Shown here piece by piece: positions 1-5,260 of a stretch of DNA of 6,181 nt. Source of the DNA: Bacillota bacterium. Lineage in GTDB: Bacteria > Bacillota_A > Clostridia > Lachnospirales > Bianqueaceae. The stretch is from assembly GCA_017420625.1 (NCBI GenBank), contig JAFOIR010000193.1, positions 1 through 6,181 on the forward strand, in the 5' to 3' direction. The notes under the pieces are model-generated. The model was not told the DNA's origin. It ran no database searches and saw nothing but the letters and a program-made list of their open reading frames with translations. Position 1 is the stretch's first letter, and every line of letters starts with the position of its first letter. A program made the translations under genes and the position numbers.

Positions 1-11
1 CGACATAATAT

Positions 12-18
12 AAGGGGA
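12..18 (+). promoter_or_regulatory. Ribosome binding site of the AraC-family regulator
   Basis: AAGGGGA lies 5 bases before the ATG at 24. It supports that ATG over the later in-frame ATG codons. The promoter lies outside the window. Confidence 0.7.
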
Positions 19-23
19 ACGCT

Positions 24-1154
24 ATGTCAGAAAATCGAGATTTTCCCATGACAGGAATCGAAAACGCCATAAAAACCCGTTTCTTTGATCACCATGTTGG
101 GGCCAAACAGATCTTTACGCCGATCGAGTTTGCATCGTACATTACCTCAATGATACGGGAAGATGGCGGCAAGACCACTTTCGAGGGTGAAGATGACAAA
201 ACCCTCGCCCTGCTCCAAAATCCAACCCTGAAGCCGGCTGTGGAAAACGTTGCCAGAGGACCGGAAAGCGAAGAATCGGCAATGGCGCTTGCTGACAGCT
301 TCCTTTCACAGAAAGAGCAGTCCCAGATGCTCGAGGACTTTGATATCAGCTGTTGGCGCATGCTTCGCTACATTCCGGCTCACTGGCACAGCAACGAGTA
401 TTTCGAATTGTATTATGCTTATATGGGTACTTGTCCTATATATTTTGAAAAAGAGGTCGTTGATCTTCATGCCGGCAGCATTCTGATTCTGGCTCCCGGA
501 ATCGTGCACGCGACGCCATGCTATGCAGATGATGCAGTTTTATTCGTATACCATATCCGTTCCTCCACCTTCGACCGGGTATTCTGGAATCAGCTTAGGC
601 AGGGCGGACTGATGGAACACTTTTTCCGCGAAGCACTGAAGCATCAAAAAAATGCAGCTTATCTGCATTTTGAGACACAGGTGGACCCTGACATCGAAGC
701 TCTGCTGAGCCGGATCACCACAGAATACCATACGCCGATAAGCTACACTTCCCAGATGCTTAATGCTTTGATGAGCGAATTCTTTGTGCTGCTGCTTCGC
801 CGTTATGAAGGTACTGTCCGTCTTCCGCGCACTGCGAACTTCTACTGGCGGCATGAATACTCCGCGATCCTCACCTACATCGAGCAGCACTATCATGATA
901 AAAAGGTGGAGGATATTGCCGCGAAGTTCGGTTACAGCCGCCGCCAGATCACCCGTATTATCGAGCAGGCGACCGGCGGCAACTATGCCCGTCTGATCAT
1001 CCGTCTGCGGATGGAGAGGGCTGCTTCCCTTCTGAAGCGCGGCATCACCCCGGAGAATACCGCAGAACTGGTCGGATATCAAAACCTGAGCAGTTTTTAC
1101 CGTGCTTTTTCGACTTATCATGGATGTACGCCAAAACAATATGTCAACCGATGA
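24..1154 (+). CDS. AraC-family transcriptional regulator with cupin-like sensor domain
   Basis: A DNA-binding transcription regulator of 376 residues. The C-terminal ~100 residues form the AraC/XylS double helix-turn-helix. The first HTH lies around residues 295-316 (VEDIAAKFGYSRRQITRI) and the second around 340-362, followed by the family's typical ending (GYQNLSSFYRAF, then GCTPKQYV). Residues ~115-180 look like the cupin ligand-sensing fold, with AHWHSNEYFELYY, a glycine turn at HAGSILILAPGIVHATP, and several histidines. Residues 1-110 are polar and match no domain I recognise, which makes the protein longer than the usual ~280-300 residues of this class. The start is supported by AAGGGGA 5 bases upstream. 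The ligand and target genes cannot be read from sequence. The adjacent protease and transporter genes are possible targets, but this is only inference from position. Confidence 0.93.
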   Translation: MSENRDFPMTGIENAIKTRFFDHHVGAKQIFTPIEFASYITSMIREDGGKTTFEGEDDKTLALLQNPTLKPAVENVARGPESEESAMALADSFLSQKEQSQMLEDFDISCWRMLRYIPAHWHSNEYFELYYAYMGTCPIYFEKEVVDLHAGSILILAPGIVHATPCYADDAVLFVYHIRSSTFDRVFWNQLRQGGLMEHFFREALKHQKNAAYLHFETQVDPDIEALLSRITTEYHTPISYTSQMLNALMSEFFVLLLRRYEGTVRLPRTANFYWRHEYSAILTYIEQHYHDKKVEDIAAKFGYSRRQITRIIEQATGGNYARLIIRLRMERAASLLKRGITPENTAELVGYQNLSSFYRAFSTYHGCTPKQYVNR

Positions 1155-1238
1155 TAACAGGCTGAATACAAATGCTTCCATCTCAGTGAAAATCCAGTTT
1201 CTTTGTGGTTTACTATTCCGGGAATCTTATTGTCTTAC

Positions 1239-1244
1239 GGGAGG
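1239..1244 (+). promoter_or_regulatory. Ribosome binding site that decides a TTG start for the PrsW-family gene
   Basis: GGGAGG is followed by 8 bases and then TTG at 1253. The open frame also has a GTG at 1205, but the bases before that GTG carry no purine-rich Shine-Dalgarno sequence. Starting at 1253 also puts the first membrane helix right at the N-terminus. Confidence 0.7.
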
Positions 1245-1252
1245 TTATTCCT

Positions 1253-1987
1253 TTGATTATCCTTGTCTTACTGGCGTCCTTTATTCCATCAGTGCTGCTG
1301 TTTTTCTTTCTGCGCAGCAACCGGAAAGAGGATCCCGAATACAAAAAAGAATGCAGCAAATCCTTGCTGCGTGGTGTTCTCTGTGCGGCAATCCTGGTGC
1401 CGATCAATCTCGTTCTTCAGTTGTTATGGCGTCTGACAGGAATCGGAAAAGCCTATCCTCTCCTTGATCAGCTTTTCTCGGCCTTCATCCTTGCGGCCAC
1501 GGTTGAAGAAATGCTGAAATTCCTGATGGCCAAAAAATCCTTCACGAAACAGCCGGAAAAGACAAGCCGGCTGGATGTGATCGCCTTTACCACGATCTGT
1601 GCCATCGGCTTTGGTCTGATCGAGGATGTGGTGTATGTCTTCGAAACGAATATCGGGCAGATCCTGGTGCGCGGCCTTCTCATGGGTCATGCCGCCTACG
1701 GTCTGTTCATAGGCCTTCTTTACAGCAAAGGAATGGCCAAAGACAGCACGCTGCTTAAAGTGCTGGCGGTTCTGATCCCCACTTTTCTTCACGGACTTTA
1801 TGACTTTTCGCTGAATGAAGGCCTGCCGGATGTTTTCGCATTCATAGCCGTACTGGACACTCTGTTCTGGACCGTCTTTTTGATTGTGATGATTTTCTTT
1901 GTAAAGAAGAAACGGAAGGATCCCGTCTATACCTGTCCTATTCTTCCTTCGGAGCCGGTTTTTTCTTCCCTGAAGTCAGAACAATAG
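1253..1987 (+). CDS. PrsW-family intramembrane metalloprotease
   Basis: A polytopic membrane protein of 244 residues from the TTG start (260 if the GTG at 1205 is used). It carries the marks of the PrsW protease family: TVEEMLKF (Glu85, Glu86, Lys89; the EExxK motif), FGLIEDVVY (Glu124), GHAAYGLFIG (His146) and FLHGLYDF (His180, Asp184). These acidic and histidine residues sit in or beside hydrophobic helices, as expected for metal binding in the membrane. In Bacillus subtilis, PrsW makes the first cut in the anti-sigma factor RsiW. Other family members have unknown substrates, and no anti-sigma/sigma pair is visible here, so the target is unknown. The protein ends in a basic, non-membrane tail. 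The gene follows the AraC gene after 98 bases and its 3' end overlaps the convergent transporter gene. Confidence 0.88.
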   Translation: MIILVLLASFIPSVLLFFFLRSNRKEDPEYKKECSKSLLRGVLCAAILVPINLVLQLLWRLTGIGKAYPLLDQLFSAFILAATVEEMLKFLMAKKSFTKQPEKTSRLDVIAFTTICAIGFGLIEDVVYVFETNIGQILVRGLLMGHAAYGLFIGLLYSKGMAKDSTLLKVLAVLIPTFLHGLYDFSLNEGLPDVFAFIAVLDTLFWTVFLIVMIFFVKKKRKDPVYTCPILPSEPVFSSLKSEQ

Positions 1988-2882
1988 CTACCGAAACGAG
2001 CACTAAAGCACAGCCAATCAGTTTTCTTGCACTCAGCGTCTCATGAAGGATCAGGTAGCCGCTGAGCGTTGCAAAGACGGCTTCGGTGCCCATAATCAGG
2101 GAAGCCAAGGTAGGATCCAGATGTTTCTGACATACATTCTGCATGGTATAGCAGAAAGCTCCGGAGACGATGCCTGCATACAGGATCGGAATCCAGGCTG
2201 CCTGATACTGCTGCCATGACGTCTTTTCAAAAATAAGGCTCAGGATCAGCGAAAGACCTGCTATCACAAAAAACTCAATGACCGCATACCACATGAGATC
2301 TGCATTCACGGAGAAATGGTCGATAGCCAGAATCTGAACGGTAAAAAGCACCGCGCCGAGAAGCACGTATGCATTGCCCGTGCTCATATGAAGTCCCTGA
2401 TCCACGGAAATCAAATATAATCCAACCAAAGAGATGACTACACCAACCCAGAGCCTCCCTGTCGCTTTAATGCCCAGAAATGTTCCGGCTACCGGTACCA
2501 GAATGATGTAAAAGGTATTGATGAAACTGGCTTCCCCGACAGTCGTGCTGACCAGTCCCATCTGTTGGGAAATACTGGCAGCGAACAGTGCCAGACCGGT
2601 GATGAGCCCTCCAAGAATCGTCTGTCTGAAAGATACGGAGGCCGTTTCAGTCTCTGCTTTTTTTCGGCGCTTTAACAGCAGGCTGCGGCCAAGCGTCACA
2701 AAGAGCAGAATTACCGCTGACACCAGAAACCGCGCAAACACGTAAGCGAAGGGCGGCATATCGTCCATTGCCACGCTCTGGGCTACAAACGTAGTGCCCC
2801 ATAAAAAGGTAACAAAAAAGAGCAGTATCTCATACCCTCTGCCTGAAGCTTTTCCTCCATGGGAAGTCTTTTTTATTTCCAT
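1938..2882 (-). CDS. EamA/DMT-superfamily transporter (drug/metabolite exporter type)
   Basis: An inner-membrane transporter of 314 residues with the two-repeat EamA architecture and about ten hydrophobic helices. The first repeat spans roughly residues 18-160, with FLWGTTFVAQSVAM in helix 1, then PPFAYVFARFLVSA, and EASFINTFYIILVPV. The second spans roughly 168-303, with the family ending MGTEAVFATLSGYLILHE followed by LSARKLIGCALVLVSV. Both tails are charged and soluble. Family members export amino acids, metabolites or drugs, and the substrate cannot be predicted here. The ATG at 2882 is preceded by only a modest site (AAAGAGAG, 3 bases away), but a later start would remove helix 1. Transcription probably comes from an extended -10 promoter at 2923-2931. 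The last 50 coding bases overlap the end of the convergent PrsW-family gene. Confidence 0.92.
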   Translation of the reverse strand: MEIKKTSHGGKASGRGYEILLFFVTFLWGTTFVAQSVAMDDMPPFAYVFARFLVSAVILLFVTLGRSLLLKRRKKAETETASVSFRQTILGGLITGLALFAASISQQMGLVSTTVGEASFINTFYIILVPVAGTFLGIKATGRLWVGVVISLVGLYLISVDQGLHMSTGNAYVLLGAVLFTVQILAIDHFSVNADLMWYAVIEFFVIAGLSLILSLIFEKTSWQQYQAAWIPILYAGIVSGAFCYTMQNVCQKHLDPTLASLIMGTEAVFATLSGYLILHETLSARKLIGCALVLVSVAIVLTSGKKKPAPKEE

Positions 2883-2922
2883 ATACTCTCTTTATGCCTC
2901 TTGTAAAAATCTTTCTCATCTG

Positions 2923-2931
2923 ATTATAACA
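2923..2931 (-). promoter_or_regulatory. Extended -10 promoter for the DMT transporter
   Basis: Read on the minus strand the bases are TGTTATAAT, a perfect -10 hexamer with the TGn extension. The -35 region at the right distance is poor, which is usual for extended -10 promoters. Transcription would begin near 2915, giving a leader of about 30 bases before the ATG at 2882. Confidence 0.65.
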
Positions 2932-2972
2932 TATCTGCTTCACTCAGAGATAGTCTCATCCGGAATGGCAGA

Positions 2973-2997
2973 GAAAAAACAATTTTGTTGTTTTTTC
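2973..2997. repeat. AT-rich perfect inverted repeat in the divergent promoter region
   Basis: GAAAAAACAA and TTGTTTTTTC form two 10-base arms around a 5-base centre (TTTTG). The repeat sits between the leftward transporter promoter and the -35 of the likely rightward promoter. With almost no GC in the stem it is a poor terminator. It could be an operator for a dimeric repressor or an A-tract upstream promoter element for the small gene at 3063. The repeat is seen directly; its role is inferred. Confidence 0.5.
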
Positions 2998-2998
2998 C

Positions 2999-3027
2999 TT
3001 GGATTTTCTTTGAATATAAGCTATATT
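2999..3027 (+). promoter_or_regulatory. Candidate sigma-A promoter for the small gene at 3063
   Basis: TTGGAT (2999-3004) and TATATT (3022-3027) are separated by exactly 17 bases and would start transcription near 3034. The AT-rich inverted repeat lies directly upstream, where an UP element would sit. A second -10-like sequence, TATAAC at 3039-3044, has no -35 partner at a good distance. Confidence 0.45.
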
Positions 3028-3062
3028 ACCGATTAGTCTATAACAGAAAGAAGGGTTTTATT

Positions 3063-3269
3063 ATGCTGTTATTTGCAGTCGTTGATACGATCGTCGTCGT
3101 ATTGCTCAACTGGCAGGTTGAGCAACTGAATGAAGAGTATTATCGGATGGTGAATACAGATTCAGAAGATCTGCAGACGATATTTAGAGCTTTTGGCCTG
3201 TCCGTTCCGAATGACTTATTTACAGCCGGTCAGCTTCGTTCTCTGGGAACGAAAATCAAAGTCTTCTGA
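3063..3269 (+). CDS. Small hypothetical protein, 68 residues, hydrophobic N-terminus
   Basis: I do not recognise this protein. The best start is the ATG at 3063, preceded by AGAAGGG with 7 bases between; the same frame is open from 2985, but an earlier start would lie upstream of the likely promoter. The first ~15 residues are hydrophobic (LLFAVVDTIVVVLL) and could be a short membrane anchor, though this is short for a full helix. The remainder is polar, with an acidic stretch (QVEQLNEEYYRMVNTDSEDL) and a basic end. It has its own likely promoter and is followed by a likely terminator, so it appears to be a single-gene unit between the divergent transporter gene and the redox operon. Two overlapping hairpins cover its first codons. 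It could be a real small protein, a leader peptide, or a gene remnant. Confidence 0.55.
   Translation: MLLFAVVDTIVVVLLNWQVEQLNEEYYRMVNTDSEDLQTIFRAFGLSVPNDLFTAGQLRSLGTKIKVF
3081..3125 (+). other. Two overlapping, mutually exclusive RNA hairpins in the small gene
   Basis: Hairpin A pairs GTTGA/TCAAC (3081-3085 with 3106-3110) and TACGA/TCGTA (3086-3090 with 3097-3101), with a 4-base bulge and a 6-base loop. Hairpin B is a perfect 9-base stem, TTGCTCAAC (3102-3110) with GTTGAGCAA (3117-3125), and a 6-base loop. Both use 3106-3110, so only one can form at a time. This layout resembles an attenuator switch, but chance cannot be excluded and no U-run follows hairpin B. Confidence 0.35.
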
Positions 3270-3297
3270 TGTAGGTACATTATATTATGCTAAAAAA

Positions 3298-3336
3298 CGC
3301 CTCAAGTCCTTATAGAACCTGGGGCGCTTCTATTTA
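3298..3336 (+). terminator. Likely rho-independent terminator after the small gene
   Basis: A hairpin pairs 3298-3307 with 3317-3326 (CGCCTCA with TGGGGCG, one G-U pair and one A/C mismatch, then GT/AC). It follows a run of six A bases and is followed by CTTCTATTTAT. The 3' U-rich tract is interrupted, so termination may be partial. It would separate the small gene from the redox operon. Confidence 0.5.
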
Positions 3337-3444
3337 TAAGTGGCAAACTCGGGTGAGAACAGGGACTTCTTGTATCTTTTTGCACAAGCTTTGTTATTAT
3401 TTCCAAAAAACATCGGGAAAGGATAGAGTTACCGTCTCTGTTTA

Positions 3445-3453
3445 TGGTATACT
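3445..3453 (+). promoter_or_regulatory. Extended -10 promoter for the redox operon
   Basis: TGGTATACT carries a 5-of-6 -10 hexamer (TATACT, 3448-3453) with the TGn extension. The -35 region around 3424-3430 (TAGAGTT) is weak. Transcription would start near 3460, leaving a leader of about 50 bases before the GTG at 3510. I found no clear FNR-type TTGAT-N4-ATCAA site. Confidence 0.6.
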
Positions 3454-3495
3454 AATGGGAAACAAACTTCTGTGAAATAAAACCTGTATTTTACC

Positions 3496-3503
3496 AGGGA
3501 GGA
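3496..3503 (+). promoter_or_regulatory. Ribosome binding site deciding a GTG start
   Basis: AGGGAGGA lies 6 bases before the GTG at 3510. It is a near-ideal Shine-Dalgarno sequence and fixes the start of the iron-sulfur subunit just before its first cluster motif. Confidence 0.8.
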
Positions 3504-3509
3504 CTATTT

Positions 3510-4067
3510 GTGGCAACCTATGGTTTTGTGTACGATCAGACCCGCTGCATCGGCTGCAACGCCTGTCAGATGGCCTGCAAGGATGGTCATGATCTGGAAC
3601 TCGGACAGTTTTTCCGCCGAGTGCAGACAATGGAATATACCGATGATCAGGGTCACCTGACGATCATGCATTATTCCGGCAGCTGCAATCATTGTCAGGA
3701 GGCACCCTGTGTCAAGCATTGTCCTACCGGTGCCATGCACCGGCAGGAGGATAATACTGTTGCTGTCGATCCGGAAAAGTGCATCGGCTGCGGCACATGC
3801 ACCTGGGTATGCCCCTACGGCGCCCCGAAGGTGAGCCATCAGACAGGCCGGTCTATGAAATGTGATGCCTGCCTGGAGCGAAGAAAAGGGGGCATGGAGC
3901 CGCTCTGCGTGGAGGCCTGCCTGACGCATTGCCTGCAGCTGGTGGATCTTGAAACTATAACAGATGAGGACAAGAAGCGCTATACCAACACGCTTTCTAT
4001 CCTGCCATCCCCTGAAAAGACTCACCCGAACCTTCTGATTCTGGCAAAGGAGGCATCCCGTGGATAA
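3510..4067 (+). CDS. DmsB-like four-cluster [4Fe-4S] ferredoxin subunit
   Basis: The electron-transfer subunit of a molybdopterin oxidoreductase, 185 residues. Sixteen cysteines fall in four groups, as in the DmsB/NrfC/HybA family: Cys13, 16, 19, 23; Cys59, 62, 67, 71 (CNHCQEAPCVKHCP); Cys91, 94, 97, 101 (CIGCGTCTWVCPYG); Cys118, 121, 133, 137 (CDAC, then PLCVEAC). From the family these should bind four [4Fe-4S] clusters in a wire to the molybdenum subunit. The proline usual after the last cysteine of group four is replaced (CLTHC), and Cys141 is an extra cysteine. There is no Tat leader or membrane segment, so the protein should be cytoplasmic or ride with a partner. Start GTG with an excellent ribosome binding site. 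It is the first gene of the operon and overlaps the next gene by 8 bases. Confidence 0.93.
   Translation: MATYGFVYDQTRCIGCNACQMACKDGHDLELGQFFRRVQTMEYTDDQGHLTIMHYSGSCNHCQEAPCVKHCPTGAMHRQEDNTVAVDPEKCIGCGTCTWVCPYGAPKVSHQTGRSMKCDACLERRKGGMEPLCVEACLTHCLQLVDLETITDEDKKRYTNTLSILPSPEKTHPNLLILAKEASRG
4046..4053 (+). promoter_or_regulatory. Ribosome binding site of the FAD oxidoreductase, inside the upstream gene
   Basis: AAAGGAGG lies 6 bases before the GTG at 4060, inside the last codons of the ferredoxin gene. It fixes the GTG start and suggests translational coupling of the two subunits. Confidence 0.8.
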
Positions 4068-5259
4068 ACAGTATCTTATTTTAGGGACCGGCATTGCCGG
4101 TTTGTCAGCTGCCCGGGAGATCCGCTGCCAGGATCCCGAAGCTGCCGTCACGTTGATTGGGATGGAAAAGGACAGTCCATACCTTCGTCCACTGCTCAGC
4201 AAGACCGATTTCCGTCATCTCCAGCGTCAAAAGATTCTTGCCGCCAAAGAAAGCTGGTATGAGGAAAACCGAATCACCCTGCTGAAGGGATGTGCTGCAG
4301 CTTCCATCGATCCGAAAGCTCATCTGGTCACTCTTTCTGATGGCAGAAAACTTCCTTACGATAAATGTATCTATGCTCTAGGCGCGGATTGTTTCGTACC
4401 GCCCATTCCCGGAAGAGAAAAGAAAGGCGTCCTCACGCTGCGCAGCACCGGAGATTTCCACAAACTGAGAAAATACACCATGACAGCCAAAGAAGCGGTA
4501 CTGATCGGCGGCGGTGTAATAGGTATCGAAATGGCCTGGGAACTGCTGCAGCTGGGTATCCACTGCACGATCCTGGAAGTCATGCCTCGCTTAATGGCGC
4601 GGCAGCTGGATGAAGAGTCAGCGTCCCTGCTGCAGGAAAGAATCATGGCTGCTGGTTGTTCCTGCTATACCGGTATACAGATCAGTGAGATCACCGGTGA
4701 AGATCAGGCAAATGGTGTTTCTGTCGTGGATGGTCGACAGTTCCCAGCAGACATCGTCATTCTTTCCACCGGAGTCCGCGCGGCAATAGGACCGGCACGA
4801 GCGGCAGGACTTGCGTGCGAAAGGGGTGTTTTGACCAATGCACAGCTCATGACCAGTGATCCTGACATCCTGGCAGCCGGAGATTGTATCCAGTGTGAAG
4901 GTCCCAATCCAGGACTGTGGAACTATGCCCGGATCTCCGGCGAGACCGCTGGTTACAACGCAGTGCATCCGGAGATGGTGAAGACCTTTACGGCAGGAGC
5001 TTTCCCGCTAATCATGTCGGCGATGGGCATGGGACTTTTTGCTGTGGGAACTACCGCGAAAACAGAGAATGTCACAACTGCTGTAAAAAAATGGAAAAAC
5101 GAAAAAGACCCCGGAGCCTTCCGTGTGAATCAGAATGCGCAGGGCGCTGAGACTTATGAAAAACGGTTCTATCAGGACGGAAAACTCTGCGGTGCCGTGC
5201 TGATCGGCGATATCAGCGGTATGGCAGAGATCCTTAACGAGCTGGAAGGAGAAGGCTGA
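4060..5259 (+). CDS. NAD(P)H/FAD-dependent oxidoreductase, NirB/rubredoxin-reductase type
   Basis: A flavoprotein of 399 residues with two dinucleotide-binding folds. FAD: GTGIAG at residues 9-14 near the N-terminus, and LAAGDC with Asp275 in the second FAD contact. NAD(P): LIGGGVIGIEMAWEL (GGGVIG, residues 150-155), followed by TILE with Glu173 at the end of the next strand, an acidic residue that usually favours NADH over NADPH. YLRPLLSK (residues 41-48) is typical of nitrite reductase NirB and rubredoxin reductase relatives. The CxxxxC active-site disulfide of glutathione/lipoamide reductases is not seen. By context it probably takes electrons from NADH and passes them to the ferredoxin encoded just upstream, feeding the molybdenum subunit downstream; this is inference. 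It overlaps the upstream gene by 8 bases and ends one base before the next start. GTG start. Confidence 0.92.
   Translation: MDKQYLILGTGIAGLSAAREIRCQDPEAAVTLIGMEKDSPYLRPLLSKTDFRHLQRQKILAAKESWYEENRITLLKGCAAASIDPKAHLVTLSDGRKLPYDKCIYALGADCFVPPIPGREKKGVLTLRSTGDFHKLRKYTMTAKEAVLIGGGVIGIEMAWELLQLGIHCTILEVMPRLMARQLDEESASLLQERIMAAGCSCYTGIQISEITGEDQANGVSVVDGRQFPADIVILSTGVRAAIGPARAAGLACERGVLTNAQLMTSDPDILAAGDCIQCEGPNPGLWNYARISGETAGYNAVHPEMVKTFTAGAFPLIMSAMGMGLFAVGTTAKTENVTTAVKKWKNEKDPGAFRVNQNAQGAETYEKRFYQDGKLCGAVLIGDISGMAEILNELEGEG
5244..5255 (+). promoter_or_regulatory. Ribosome binding site of the chaperone-molybdoenzyme fusion gene
   Basis: A purine run, GGAAGGAGAAGG, in the last codons of the FAD oxidoreductase gene contains AGGAG 9 bases before the ATG at 5261. 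It supports that start and tight coupling to the upstream gene. Confidence 0.7.
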
Positions 5260-5260
5260 A

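Noticed and set aside
540..1181. A long minus-strand open frame (213 codons) opposite the AraC-family gene
   Set aside because: It lies almost wholly antisense to a clearly recognisable regulator, has no recognisable domain, and is explained by codon bias of the real gene.
1155..1252. Possible separate promoter for the PrsW-family gene (TACTAT at 1211-1216)
   Set aside because: No acceptable -35 lies 16-18 bases upstream and there is no TGn extension, so I do not call it. No clear terminator after the AraC gene was found either, so co-transcription is possible.
3369..3388. Short inverted repeat CTTGT/ACAAG upstream of the redox operon promoter
   Set aside because: The arms are only 5 bases with a 10-base loop. 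Such a repeat is expected by chance.
3287..3475. A 62-codon plus-strand frame between the small gene and the redox operon
   Set aside because: It runs through the likely terminator hairpin and the operon's -10 promoter, lacks a ribosome binding site, and has no recognisable sequence features.
3504..4202. A 232-codon minus-strand frame opposite the ferredoxin gene
   Set aside because: The plus strand encodes an unmistakable four-cluster ferredoxin. The antisense product has no recognisable motif and spans the boundary of two real genes.
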